Shown here piece after piece: positions 27,562 to 36,381 of a stretch of 64,000 nucleotides of DNA (positions within the stretch are counted from its first letter, which is position 1; each line of letters begins with the position of its first letter). This DNA comes from Desulfuromonadales bacterium (GTDB lineage: Bacteria > Desulfobacterota > Desulfuromonadia > Desulfuromonadales > BM103): contig JACZKE010000014.1 in NCBI GenBank assembly GCA_014860225.1, positions 62,001-126,000 on the forward strand, read 5' to 3'. The position numbers and the translations under genes were made by a program. The notes under the pieces were generated by a model, which was not told where the DNA came from, did no database searches, and worked only from the letters and a program-made list of their open reading frames with translations.

Positions 27562-29701
27562 GTCCTTCTCCTTCCATAGGGCTGATGTCTACAGTGTCCT
27601 CATCCAGGGGAACAACATGCCACCGTTCACGGGCGGCACGTTTACCTAAATCCAGATTATGACTGAAGAGAATCAATTGTCCATCCGCTGAAGCAAGATC
27701 AATCAGGTTGAGGGTTGTCGCCAGACGCTTTTGGTCGAGATGAACAAACGGGTCATCAAGCATCAGTGGCAGTGAACGACCATCATCGCGGACTTTCGCT
27801 AAAGCAATGCGCAACGACATATAGATGGCATCAACCGTTCCTCTGCTGAAGTGATCAACAGGTACCCAGCGACGACCATCGACCTGAACCGAAGGAGCCA
27901 TGTTCTCGTCGAGTTTTATGGCAGCATAACGTCCGCCGGTTATCTTGCCGAACAGCTTGCTGGCTTCATCGTTTAAGCGCGCCAGGTGTGAATGACTGAA
28001 CTCGTCAACAGCTCCGGCGAGCAGATTAATTGCTTTGCGCAAGACCGTGATACGCTCTTCCAACTCCCGCTTGCGATTGTGCAAGCCAGTTCCAGGAATT
28101 TTAGCCCTTGAGTCCTGATCGACAGAAAGCTCATTGAACTGCAATCGCAAATTTTGCAATCGCAACTCTTTCCGCTTGAATTCTGCCTCAAAACCAGTCA
28201 TCAGCGCTTCAAGTTGCAACAGCTCTTTCTCTGCGTCATCATTGTCTGATGACGCGTTGCCAACCTCTGTGGCTTCATCTTCACTGGCATTGCCGTTGTC
28301 GCATGCATCAGTTTCCACCACAGCACTGCCAGCTTGATTCCAAAACTTTTCGAGCAACTCACGATGCTTGGTAACGAGTTTTTGCAGCCTGACCAGATCA
28401 ACGGCAGAAGATGGCAACCCAAACGCCTCGCAGCGTTCACTCAACCCAGCCTGTCGTTTCTGCGCGTCCAACTTTTTCTGTTCAAGGTGACTACGCTCTT
28501 TGCGACTTTCTGCCAAAGCTTTTTTTCTTTCAATTTGACGCCAGGCCCCCCAGCCAAGACACAGACTGCTGCATATTCCGGCCCCCACAGAAATCCAGAG
28601 AAACTGGAAATCCTGCCACCAGGAAACAGCCATCCCGGCGATCAGGACTACGACAATGGGACCAAGAGTCAGCCATGGCACCGTAGGGATTTTCTTCTCG
28701 CGGTTGTTGAGCGCAGAGAAGGGTTGTTGCAGTTCGGCAAACTCCTGTCTGACCTGCGCAGCCTCAGAGAGCAGTTCCGGCAACTCTCTCGGTGGGTTTT
28801 GCGGCAAGCCTGCAGCTGCAAGCTGCTCGCCCAGATTGTCCATATCCGTTGATATTTTGAGGGTTTCCGGCTTTCCTTCAACAACAGTTGAAACAACATT
28901 TTCCGAAGTTTCCGGCACTTGAAGACGGACATGTTCGATATACCGCAAACCTTTTTCATATTCCTGGCGGTCACCTTCCAACTCAATGGAAAGCTTTTCA
29001 ATCTGTTCCCTGATGTCAGCGGAGCTATCTATTTCAACAAAAACCGGGACGGTTTCTACAGGCTCAGCTTCACCCTGCTCGTTCAACTGCTGACAGATTT
29101 CTTCGTATTCGCGATCACGCTGTTTATCGCGGCCCCAGGGATTCCTTCGGGTCAACTGAAAATGTTCATTCAACAGGCCGTCAAGGATCTCTGCATAATC
29201 TGTCTCTGCACTACCGCTGACCAGTGTCCTCAGCTTTTGGGCAAGCTCTTCGCCACTCCATTCCTGTGGCTGGTGTCCAAAGAAATACGTTGCCCGGAAC
29301 AGACTCTCGTCGGCAATACCCAGTAAAGACTCAAGTAGAGCGAGATACTCCCGGCAGGATGCACTCCGTCCTCGCAGTGGGGCTTTCCCGGTGAATTGCG
29401 ACAAGACATGGTAAAGGTCATCTTTTTCAATCAACTCAACTTCATCGGTAATCAGATTACGCTTGACCTGAATTGTACGCCCCTTCCCTTCAAAAAAGAG
29501 TACGGCGGAACAGACGTTACGCCCCCAGGGTTTAAATCTCTCCAGACGATCTGTGCCAAACAGGACAGCAGGGACAGCGCAGGCAATGGTCGATTTACCC
29601 GCCTCATTCGGCCCGATCACCAGATTCAAGCCACGCCGGAATTCTATGGTCTGACCACGGAAACGGCCGAAGCTTTCCAGTTCTATGCTACGCAGTATCA
29701 T
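27536..29701 (-). CDS. SMC/SbcC-like ATPase with central membrane segments (YhaN-like)
   Basis: This 721-residue ABC-type ATPase has a split head: Walker A GPNEAGKST (residues 30-38) at the N-terminus, and signature FSRGTVDAIYMSLRIAL plus Walker B LPLMLDDPFVHLD at the C-terminus. The arms (about 190-330 and 410-560) are coiled-coil-like. Two hydrophobic stretches in the middle (LTLGPIVVVLIAGMAVSWW and FLWISVGAGICSSLCLGWG) suggest membrane anchoring at the hairpin tip, as in B. subtilis YhaN. Relatives pair with an SbcD/YhaO-type metallophosphoesterase in DNA end processing. No such nuclease gene is adjacent; instead a 61-codon gene precedes it with an ATGA overlap. Confidence 0.8.
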   Translation of the reverse strand: MILRSIELESFGRFRGQTIEFRRGLNLVIGPNEAGKSTIACAVPAVLFGTDRLERFKPWGRNVCSAVLFFEGKGRTIQVKRNLITDEVELIEKDDLYHVLSQFTGKAPLRGRSASCREYLALLESLLGIADESLFRATYFFGHQPQEWSGEELAQKLRTLVSGSAETDYAEILDGLLNEHFQLTRRNPWGRDKQRDREYEEICQQLNEQGEAEPVETVPVFVEIDSSADIREQIEKLSIELEGDRQEYEKGLRYIEHVRLQVPETSENVVSTVVEGKPETLKISTDMDNLGEQLAAAGLPQNPPRELPELLSEAAQVRQEFAELQQPFSALNNREKKIPTVPWLTLGPIVVVLIAGMAVSWWQDFQFLWISVGAGICSSLCLGWGAWRQIERKKALAESRKERSHLEQKKLDAQKRQAGLSERCEAFGLPSSAVDLVRLQKLVTKHRELLEKFWNQAGSAVVETDACDNGNASEDEATEVGNASSDNDDAEKELLQLEALMTGFEAEFKRKELRLQNLRLQFNELSVDQDSRAKIPGTGLHNRKRELEERITVLRKAINLLAGAVDEFSHSHLARLNDEASKLFGKITGGRYAAIKLDENMAPSVQVDGRRWVPVDHFSRGTVDAIYMSLRIALAKVRDDGRSLPLMLDDPFVHLDQKRLATTLNLIDLASADGQLILFSHNLDLGKRAARERWHVVPLDEDTVDISPMEGEGHAGQLHLL

Positions 29702-29883
29702 GAATCATCTCCACCCATGACCTGGAAACGCGTCAAGAGTAACTGCAGGGCATTTTCCAACAGCATTTTCTCTTCACTGTCGGCATGCTCTGCCTGCTTT
29801 AGCACCATGCGTACGAGCACGCCAAGAACACTCTCTTCATGAGCCAGAGTCTCGATATGCGCACTACCCAGCAAACGTGTCAT
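29698..29883 (-). CDS. 61-residue protein coupled to the YhaN-like ATPase; possible remnant or minimal partner
   Basis: This short gene has its own GGGGAG site 4 nt before the ATG at 29883 (inside the end of tlyA). Its stop codon overlaps the ATPase start codon (ATGA), so translation of all three genes is coupled. The peptide is a single helical, acidic stretch (HEESVLGVLVRMVLKQ..EKMLLENALQLLLTRF). I do not recognise it with certainty; it resembles the helical C-terminal end expected of an exonuclease partner, so it may be what is left after loss of the nuclease domain. It could also be a genuine small subunit. Confidence 0.5.
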   Translation of the reverse strand: MTRLLGSAHIETLAHEESVLGVLVRMVLKQAEHADSEEKMLLENALQLLLTRFQVMGGDDS

Positions 29884-30637
29884 ATTGCTCCCCTGTCAAA
29901 AGCTCCATACGCAGATGGATCAGGAACTCACGATTTCCCTTCGGGCCCAAAACAGGGCTTTCACAAACATCCATCACCTGACAGCCGAGCTGTGTTGCCA
30001 GAAGCTTAATTTTCTCGACAACCTGGGCATGTTGTTCCGGATCGCGGACAATGCCCCCTTTGCCTACCTGCCCCTTGCCAACTTCGAATTGCGGCTTGAT
30101 CAAAGCGATGACATCACTGCAGGGCGCCAGCAACGACAAGGTTGCCGGCAAAACTTTCTCCAGCGAGATAAATGAAGCATCGATCACGGCGAGATCGGGA
30201 GTGGCAGCAAGCGTCTCAGCCGTCAGATGCCTGATGTTGGTACGCTCAAGGTTGACAACCCTGTCGTCATTGCGCAGTTTCCATGCCAGCTGACCATAAC
30301 CAACATCAACGGCCACGACCATTGCCGCACCATTTTGCAGAAGGCAGTCGGTAAACCCACCTGTCGAAGCACCAACGTCAATGGCGGTGCGCCCGGTGAC
30401 ACTGAGCTTGAAATAGTCAAGTGCCTGGGCCAACTTCAATCCGCCTCGGGAAACGTACGGGATATCTTCGCCTCTCAGGCGAATGGATGCGGCAAGATCA
30501 ACCCGTGTTCCGACCTTGTCGATAGTCTGGTCATCGACCAGAACGCGTCCCGCCAGGATCAGGGCCCTGGCCCGTTCACGCGAACCAGCCAGCTGCAACT
30601 GAACCATCAGCTTGTCAATCCTCTCCTTGGCAGCCAT
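29864..30637 (-). CDS. tlyA: TlyA family rRNA (cytidine-2'-O)-methyltransferase
   Basis: Members 2'-O-methylate C1920 of 23S rRNA, and some also C1409 of 16S rRNA; 'hemolysin' is an old label. The 257-residue form from the ATG at 30637 (MAAKERIDKLMVQLQ) has an N-terminal S4 RNA-binding domain (RIDKLMVQLQLAGSRERARALILAGRVLV) and an FtsJ-like SAM domain with AIDVGASTGGFTDCLLQNGA, VIDASFISLEKVLP and IKPQFEVG. A TTG at 30664 would add 9 residues. It heads the tlyA - 61-codon gene - ATPase - hinT unit. Confidence 0.93.
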   Translation of the reverse strand: MAAKERIDKLMVQLQLAGSRERARALILAGRVLVDDQTIDKVGTRVDLAASIRLRGEDIPYVSRGGLKLAQALDYFKLSVTGRTAIDVGASTGGFTDCLLQNGAAMVVAVDVGYGQLAWKLRNDDRVVNLERTNIRHLTAETLAATPDLAVIDASFISLEKVLPATLSLLAPCSDVIALIKPQFEVGKGQVGKGGIVRDPEQHAQVVEKIKLLATQLGCQVMDVCESPVLGPKGNREFLIHLRMELLTGEQYDTFAG

Positions 30638-30666
30638 CGAAGTTCTAAACCATCCTGAGATCAAGA

Positions 30667-31215
30667 CTAAAGGGTAGCCAGGAATCGTTCTCTTGCTGTA
30701 GCACGATCAAGCTGCAGACAGCGACCAAGAAACAGTTCGAAAATCTGCGTCAGCCATTCAACCTGTTCCAGGAGTGCATGACCGGCCGGAATCAGATGCA
30801 GCATCGCCTGATGTTTTTTGGCAAAGTCGAGAACCGGCTCAACCGGGACAATATCATCATCCCAGCCATAAACAACAGTCAACTCACGACTGATCGGTAA
30901 CGGCGCCTGATTAGCATAACCGGGCAAACCAAAAGCAGGAGCCATGAGGAACAAACCAACCGGCCGCACGACCTGAGAGGCAACCGTTGCCACATAACCG
31001 CCCATACTTGAACCAACCAACACAACCGGCCCATCTATCGCTTTGACCTCATCGATCAATCTGACAACGCGCAATTCGGGATCACGGTTATCTCTGTCAT
31101 CACGGCTGATGACCTGACAACCAAGTCGCTCTGCCACTTTAGCAAGCGCCCTGATCTTTGTTCCCCAGGGGCCGCTTTCGCGCCCATGAGCAAAAATTAC
31201 GGTCAAAGTCTGCAT
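30667..31215 (-). CDS. small alpha/beta hydrolase, YqiA/dienelactone-hydrolase-like
   Basis: This 182-residue single-domain hydrolase has an N-terminal VIFAHGRESGPWGTKI (oxyanion segment), the nucleophile elbow VLVGSSMGGYVA (serine about 69), a likely acid in VVYGWDDDIVPVEP and the histidine in IPAGHALLEQV. All three triad members are therefore present. Size and motif order fit the UPF0227/YqiA-type esterases. The substrate is unknown. It lies just upstream of tlyA (30-bp gap) on the same strand. Confidence 0.8.
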   Translation of the reverse strand: MQTLTVIFAHGRESGPWGTKIRALAKVAERLGCQVISRDDRDNRDPELRVVRLIDEVKAIDGPVVLVGSSMGGYVATVASQVVRPVGLFLMAPAFGLPGYANQAPLPISRELTVVYGWDDDIVPVEPVLDFAKKHQAMLHLIPAGHALLEQVEWLTQIFELFLGRCLQLDRATARERFLATL

Positions 31216-31390
31216 CTGTTTGCCTCACCTGAAATAATTGCAGACTATAGCATGCTTCCCCGCTGATTCACACTGTCAAGATGTAATTTTTCAAGGGAAT
31301 TTTAGCTTGTTTCGGAACTAAAAAGACGTCTTGAACCAGAGTCTTGCGGATAACAGATGTTTATGCACGGGTGCAGTAAGTGTCCATTCT

Positions 31391-31555
31391 AGGAGGCTGT
31401 CGGACTATACGGACCGAAGCGAAAATTTGGATGTTTGAGAACAGATTTTAGCTCGTTTGCAGCTCCATAGCCGTAGCTATAGAGCAAAAAGGAGCTGAAA
31501 TATGGGCCGAACAGCCAAATTTGCAGCCGGTTCATGGATAGTCCGACAGCCTCCT
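31391..31555. repeat. dispersed palindromic repeat B, copy B2
   Basis: A 165-bp copy with perfect 18-bp inverted ends (AGGAGGCTGTCGGACTAT and its complement), the cleanest of the family. It lies between the hydrolase gene and the end of the DUF255 gene. The remaining 175 bp of this gap (31216-31390) contains no gene or hairpin that I can support. Confidence 0.93.
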
Positions 31556-31577
31556 AGCGTCAATGAATAGCAGAGAT

Positions 31578-33641
31578 TCAGCCTGGTAATGAATTTAAAA
31601 TGACCTGAAGTTCTTCGGCGTCATTCAAAGGTTGATCGCAGGTGAAGTTCTGGCAGACATATGCCGTTGCAAGCTCATTCACGATATGCATATGACATGT
31701 GAACGGTGCCAGGGCCGCGATCGCCTCTGGATCATCAACCGCTTTGTAAATAACCACCGTCTGCGGCATTTTGCAGTTGCGGACAGCAGACAGCATGATT
31801 TCTGTTGAAGATTCTCCGTGAACCCCAACGATGACGACTTCCCGGGTAGGTCGCAATAACCAGTTCGCCGATTGCAGCAATTGCGTGTAACCCGTTGGGT
31901 ATCTGGACACTTTTGTCGAAACAGACTGAAGTAGTTGCTCAGCCGCGGTTTGCCATATTGGCGCCCCCGTCAGCAGAAACAGTCGTGCAAAAACTTCCAG
32001 GACGATCGAACTGGCTGCCGGCGTGGCACCGTCATAGGTGCTTGACGGCCTTACCAGGAGTTGCTCACCGTCAGACGGAGTATCGTAAAGCTGTCCACTT
32101 TCGGGATCTTGGAAATACTGCTTCAGCAATTGTGCGATTTCGATGGCCTGAGCCAGATTTTGAGGATCGAAATCAGCAGCATAAAGGTCCAGAAGGCCGC
32201 GAGCCAGGAACGCATAATCTTCCGAAAAGGCGGACACCGCAACTTCGCCCTGACGGTATCGGCGGAACAGACGTCCATCCTGATTGCGCATCGTTGTCAG
32301 GATAAAGTCAGCGATGCGCTGCGCACCAGTGAGGTAACCTCGGTCGCCAAGCATCCTGCCCGCGTTGGCAAATGCCGATATCGCCATTCCATTCCAGGCG
32401 GTAATGATTTTGTCGTCCAGGTGCGGCCTGACACGTTTTTTACGTTCTTCGAAAAGCAGTTTTCTTGATGCTGCAAAGGCTTCGTCCGCAAACGACTTTT
32501 CAGCCTCCGCAACATCCGGAGTAGAACGATGAAGGATATTTCCGCCAGTGGTTTTACCGGTCATCTCATCATGATAGTTGCCGGCGGTCAGGACATTGTA
32601 AGTCTTGCAAAAGTCTGTGGCTTTTGCGCCCAGAACATCTTCAATTTCCGCCTTCGACCAAAGATAGAATTTCCCTTCGACACCTTCGGAGTCTGCATCT
32701 TCAGCGGAAAAGAGGCCACCTTCGGGTGCCGTCATATCACGTAACAGATAAGCGAGGATTTCGTGTACCGTTGCGGCATAGATATCGGCACCGGTGATCT
32801 GCCAGGCCTCAAGGTAAGCTGGAACCAGCCCGGCCTGATCGTAGAGCATCTTTTCAAAATGCGGCACCAGCCATTTCTCATCCGTCGCATAACGATGGAA
32901 ACCAAAGCCGAGCTGGTCGTAAATTCCACCGTTGCGCATCGCCTGCAACGTCTGCTCGACCATCGACAAACATTGCACGTCTCCTGAGCGCCTGAATTGC
33001 TGCAACAGGAAAGTCAGGTCATGAGGGCGTGGGAACTTGGGGGCCTGGCTGAACCCTCCATACTGCCTGTCATAGCTCTTTTTAAGCGTCTCCTCAGCCT
33101 CTGCATGCAAATCAAGATTGACAGTTTTCCTCTCGTCAGAGCTCCTGCCTGCCTGCAGTTCGGCAGTAATTTCATGTGCCGCATTGCGAAGAAACTCCGG
33201 ATTATCGTGCCAACTGGTCGTTACCCACGGCAGTAGCTCCATCAAACCCGGCCGGCCGTGGCGGCCATGCTTGGGGATGTAGGTCGCGGCATAAAAGGGC
33301 AGTGCATCCGGCGTCATGATGATGGTCAGCGGCCAGCCACCGCTGTTCGTCAGTCTTTGGCATACCTCCATATAGACCTGGTCGATATCCGGTCGCTCTT
33401 CGCGGTCAACTTTGATAGAGACATAATCACGGTTGAGAAGCTCGGCGACCTCGGCATCCTCGAAGCACTCATGGGCCATGACATGACACCAATGACAGGT
33501 CGAGTAGCCGACAGACAGGAAAATCAGCTTGTTTTCATTGCGGGCACGCTCAAAAGCCGACTCCGACCATGGGTACCAGTCAACAGGGTTATTGATATGC
33601 TGCAGTAGATATGGGCTTTTTTCTGTTTGCAGATGATTCAT
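31578..33641 (-). CDS. thioredoxin-domain protein of the YyaL / DUF255 (spermatogenesis-associated protein 20) family
   Basis: This 687-residue protein starts at the ATG at 33641 (MNHLQTEKSPYLLQHINNPV, the invariant start of the family), not at the upstream frame to 33815. The N-terminal 160 residues form a thioredoxin-like domain with a C-x2-C in YSTCHWCHVMAHECF and VKVDREERPDID. The rest is an (alpha/alpha)6-barrel resembling N-acylglucosamine 2-epimerases or glycosidases (GGIYDQLGFGFHRYATDEKWLVPHFEKMLYDQAG). The reaction is unknown. There is a weak AAGG ribosome site. The gene ends 22 bp from repeat B2. Confidence 0.9.
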   Translation of the reverse strand: MNHLQTEKSPYLLQHINNPVDWYPWSESAFERARNENKLIFLSVGYSTCHWCHVMAHECFEDAEVAELLNRDYVSIKVDREERPDIDQVYMEVCQRLTNSGGWPLTIIMTPDALPFYAATYIPKHGRHGRPGLMELLPWVTTSWHDNPEFLRNAAHEITAELQAGRSSDERKTVNLDLHAEAEETLKKSYDRQYGGFSQAPKFPRPHDLTFLLQQFRRSGDVQCLSMVEQTLQAMRNGGIYDQLGFGFHRYATDEKWLVPHFEKMLYDQAGLVPAYLEAWQITGADIYAATVHEILAYLLRDMTAPEGGLFSAEDADSEGVEGKFYLWSKAEIEDVLGAKATDFCKTYNVLTAGNYHDEMTGKTTGGNILHRSTPDVAEAEKSFADEAFAASRKLLFEERKKRVRPHLDDKIITAWNGMAISAFANAGRMLGDRGYLTGAQRIADFILTTMRNQDGRLFRRYRQGEVAVSAFSEDYAFLARGLLDLYAADFDPQNLAQAIEIAQLLKQYFQDPESGQLYDTPSDGEQLLVRPSSTYDGATPAASSIVLEVFARLFLLTGAPIWQTAAEQLLQSVSTKVSRYPTGYTQLLQSANWLLRPTREVVIVGVHGESSTEIMLSAVRNCKMPQTVVIYKAVDDPEAIAALAPFTCHMHIVNELATAYVCQNFTCDQPLNDAEELQVILNSLPG

Positions 33642-33770
33642 CGAATTCGCTGCCTTTGAAAGGGTCGTCGTGCCAAGCAGTCTCTTGCAGATCGTTCGCA
33701 ATGTGTGTAGAAGTAATAATACAGACTCCGGATAGAAAAGCGCTTGCCACTCACCGGGGGAGGACCAACT

Positions 33771-33929
33771 ATGCTTGGATATGCTGCCTTGCTGGACAAT
33801 TCGTTTGGAGAGCAACTGCGCGTCGCTTTCAACAATTTCACCAGTCTCCTAAGTGATGTACCCTTCTATTGGTATATTGTCGCCCTGGCCATGCTGTTCG
33901 TCTTGTTCAAACTCCTGATCAAGAGATGA
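33771..33929 (+). CDS. small single-pass membrane protein (52 aa)
   Basis: The ATG at 33771 has an excellent GGGAGGA site 6 nt upstream, better than most genes here. The product has a short hydrophilic N-terminus (LLDNSFGEQLRVAFNNFTSLLSD), then one strong transmembrane helix (FYWYIVALAMLFVLFKLLI) ending KR. The helix is preceded by aromatic residues, typical of small membrane peptides. It is divergent from the DUF255 gene and upstream of repeat C1. The function is unknown. An in-frame ATG at 33744 is less well supported. Confidence 0.55.
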   Translation: MLGYAALLDNSFGEQLRVAFNNFTSLLSDVPFYWYIVALAMLFVLFKLLIKR

Positions 33930-33972
33930 CAGTTGATATCACCCTTGGCCCACCAGTCTCTCAGGCTAACGC

Positions 33973-34153
33973 GTTTTCGTCCGGAAACGGCCCTTTTCCA
34001 CAATCTCTGCGTCAATCGGCGGATTTGATTGTGCGGCGTAAAGGACTACGCCTCCGCACAAATCCTTGATTTCCTTGACCTTGAGAAAAATTGCTCGTTT
34101 CCAGATCGAAAACTGCGGTCGTGCCAACCGGAGTTTCCGGATGGAAACTAACT
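33973..34153. repeat. dispersed palindromic repeat C, full-length copy C1
   Basis: A roughly 181-bp element starting GTTTTCGTCCGGAAAC and ending with the inverted form TTTCCGGATGGAAACTAACT. The centre (about 34021-34066) folds as a hairpin (GGATTTG..GTGCGG..CCGCAC.AAATCC). The right edge supplies the TAG stop codon of the rhodanese gene. Related pieces are C2 (45512), C3 (58259) and C4 (37610). Confidence 0.8.
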
Positions 34154-34462
34154 CTCTTTCTTGACTGGCCGGCCCGAATGACGCCAGTGACTCATATGCC
34201 CGCTCAGTAATTCGATATTTTTGTAGCCGCGCCAATTGAGCAGCATCTTGGCTAGCTGCGCACGGGGGCCATGTTCACAGATGAGCACCAGAAGGTCCAT
34301 TTTACTTGTAGACGCCGCCCGGGTAGCTGTCAGGAGATTTGTCAAAGGAGCATGTATGGCCCTGGAGATATGACCGGATGCGAATTCAGCGCCGCTGCGA
34401 ACATCCAGGATTATTGGAGCCTGTCTGGCTTTGATCCGTTTTTCCAGTTCCTCAGCTGTCAT
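34148..34462 (-). CDS. single-domain rhodanese
   Basis: This 104-residue rhodanese-fold protein starts at the ATG at 34462 with AAGGAG about 10 nt upstream, inside the end of rbgA (11-bp overlap). The fold markers are PIILDVRSGAEFASGHISRAIHAPL and a possible active-site cysteine C62 in VLICEHGPRAQLA, which keeps C-x2-G-x-R. The loop differs from the usual C-x3-G-x-R-S, so sulfurtransferase activity is likely but not certain. The TAG stop lies at the edge of repeat C1, so the original C-terminus may have been longer. Confidence 0.85.
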   Translation of the reverse strand: MTAEELEKRIKARQAPIILDVRSGAEFASGHISRAIHAPLTNLLTATRAASTSKMDLLVLICEHGPRAQLAKMLLNWRGYKNIELLSGHMSHWRHSGRPVKKES

Positions 34463-35312
34463 GCCTGCCCTCTCCTTCCAGATCGTCTCCTGGCCTCTCA
34501 AGGCTAACACGGCCAATCAGGCCGGCCCGCAGTTCACGCAAAAGCAATTCCGATGCACGCAGATGATCAACACTGCCACCTGCGATCAGACAACCACGTT
34601 TACGGCCGATAAGATCGATCAGGGCAGAGGCGCTCTCTGGCATTTCTGCAAGTTTATAACGGATGGCAAGCGGTTCGTAGTATCGGCTCATCAAATACTC
34701 GGCAGCAAACAGCGCAACACCCTCATAATCCATGCCACCCTCACCGATTGCGCCGCTGGCAGCTAATCGATAGGCACTCTTCTGGTTGCGGATGTCAGGC
34801 CAGAGCAAGCCGGGGGTATCGGCAAGGTGAATGCCGTTACGCAGATCGATCTGTTGCGGACAGGTCGTGATCGCTGGCTTATCACCGACACGCGCCATCT
34901 TCTTACCGGCCAGAGTGTTGATCAACGTCGATTTGCCGACATTGGGAATGCCGACAACCATGGCGCGCAAGGTTTTCCCCGGCACGCCGCGATGAGGTAC
35001 CAGGCGACGACAGAGTTTGGGGATTTGACCGGCGGCTGAGCGTTTCTTTGCTTCGAGCGGAATGGCCTTCACGCCCTTCATTTGATCGAAATACTCCACC
35101 CACGAGTCAGTCACCTCCGGATCTGCGAGATCGCTTTTATTCAAGACTTTGATACAGGGCTTGTTACCACGGAGCTTTTCCAGCATCGGGTTGGCGCTGG
35201 AAACCGGCAACCGCGCATCAAGAACTTCGATAACCAAGTCAATCTTCGGCAATACTTCGGCGATCTGCCGTTTAGCTTTCGCCATATGTCCCGGATACCA
35301 TTCAATTTTCAT
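34452..35312 (-). CDS. rbgA: ribosome biogenesis GTPase RbgA/YlqF
   Basis: This circularly permuted GTPase is needed for late 50S subunit assembly. The order of motifs proves the permutation: G4 NKSDL (about residues 58-62) comes first, then G1 GIPNVGKST (about 121-129), then G3 DTPG (about 165-168). The N-terminal WYPGHMAKAKRQI is the family signature. The 286-residue length and C-terminal ANTAR-like helical region (LIDLIGRKRGCLIAGG..) are normal. Rhodanese follows with overlap. Confidence 0.95.
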   Translation of the reverse strand: MKIEWYPGHMAKAKRQIAEVLPKIDLVIEVLDARLPVSSANPMLEKLRGNKPCIKVLNKSDLADPEVTDSWVEYFDQMKGVKAIPLEAKKRSAAGQIPKLCRRLVPHRGVPGKTLRAMVVGIPNVGKSTLINTLAGKKMARVGDKPAITTCPQQIDLRNGIHLADTPGLLWPDIRNQKSAYRLAASGAIGEGGMDYEGVALFAAEYLMSRYYEPLAIRYKLAEMPESASALIDLIGRKRGCLIAGGSVDHLRASELLLRELRAGLIGRVSLERPGDDLEGEGRHDS

Positions 35313-35496
35313 TCATTACATTCCTTGCCTTGCACATGAACTCTCAAGCGAAGCAGTAGATAACCTGACAAATCACTCACGGACTTATCATCGTGACAAA
35401 ATACCACAAGGGCACACACAGTCTTGAACTTTACTGAAATCACTTGCCATGCCTGGATCTATAGAAATGAAACAACACACCCCTGGCGTACATGCA

Positions 35497-35988
35497 TCAA
35501 TACGATTTACGAAAAATTGTTTTATGACACTTTGGACAAGGGGGGATACGGGTTGTCTTCGACATATGCATTTCAGCATTGCAGTCTTTGCAGGTCAAGG
35601 TTCCCGGGCTGGTGATTTCACCGGTTTTATACTCAAGGGACTTTTCAGATCTCTCTGCAAGTTCGGTAAGAGTCTCGGCAGCGCTTGTCAAAATTCGAGA
35701 AAAGGCACTTTGCACACCGGCAGCCACGCGCTGGGGTTCGACAGCTTTTTTTACAGCTTCTGTGGCCTTGCCAGCATTCGCTTTCAAGTCTCGGCGTACA
35801 TATTCACCAATCTTATCTGCGCGCTCGCGCGAAAAATCACCAGCGGCAGAAAGTTCTTCCTTGGCTCTTTTGAGTGCCTCATCAAAGGTTTTCTTTCCCT
35901 CTTCAAGGAGATCGGCAGTACGGGAAGCTAATTTCTCATAAAGCCCGATCTCTTCATGCTCCGTTTTTTTGTCGTTTTGATCATTCAT
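35497..35988 (-). CDS. DUF1451-like zinc-ribbon protein
   Basis: This 163-residue protein is in two parts. The first 120 residues are charged and helical (LYEKLASRTADLLEEGKKTFDEALKRAKEELS), which is likely coiled coil. The C-terminus is a zinc ribbon, TLTCKDCNAEMHMSKTTRIPPCPKCHKTIF, with two C-x2-C pairs. This arrangement matches the DUF1451 family (E. coli YbeL type), whose function is not known. It stands alone between rbgA (184 bp away) and repeat A2. Confidence 0.75.
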   Translation of the reverse strand: MNDQNDKKTEHEEIGLYEKLASRTADLLEEGKKTFDEALKRAKEELSAAGDFSRERADKIGEYVRRDLKANAGKATEAVKKAVEPQRVAAGVQSAFSRILTSAAETLTELAERSEKSLEYKTGEITSPGTLTCKDCNAEMHMSKTTRIPPCPKCHKTIFRKSY

Positions 35989-36196
35989 GACATATCTCCA
36001 GGTTAAAGTAGACTACAACTGTATATGCGTAGGTTACCACAAAGGACGCCTGTTGATGACCTATGAAATCAATATTTTACAATTTTGACAGCAAAAGGGA
36101 GAGCAGGGGACAGTCCTGTTTATAGTACGGAGAAATGAACAGAAAAAGAAATTGAAGAAACAGCCAGCACGTGCGAAAATTATGCGTCTTTTAAAG

Positions 36197-36350
36197 TTGA
36201 TGCACTCGCAAAAACTCATGGGATGGCTAAGCAAAAATTTCGCCCTACAAGGCTTGGTGTTTTTTCAGGGGCGAAGGCATACATATGGTATGTCGAGGTC
36301 CTGAAAAAACGCCATAACGCCGTAGGGTGGACTTTTTGCGACGCCATCAA
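36197..36350. repeat. dispersed palindromic repeat A, copy A2
   Basis: A 154-bp copy, nearly identical to A3 and slightly diverged from A1. The left end reads TTGATGCACTCGCAAAAA, and the right end is its imperfect complement. It ends 31 bp before the ACT-domain gene. Its internal open frame (from the ATG at 36223) happens to run in frame into that gene. The rest of the 35989-36381 gap holds nothing clear. Confidence 0.88.
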
Positions 36351-36381
36351 AGTTGTAAGCAGATCAAGAATGGAGGTAAGC

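Noticed and set aside
36100-36140. GGGGACAGTCC motif as a RAYT-associated REP element
   Set aside because: Only one short half-match (CAGGGGACAGTCCTG) occurs and no second copy or transposase is in the window.
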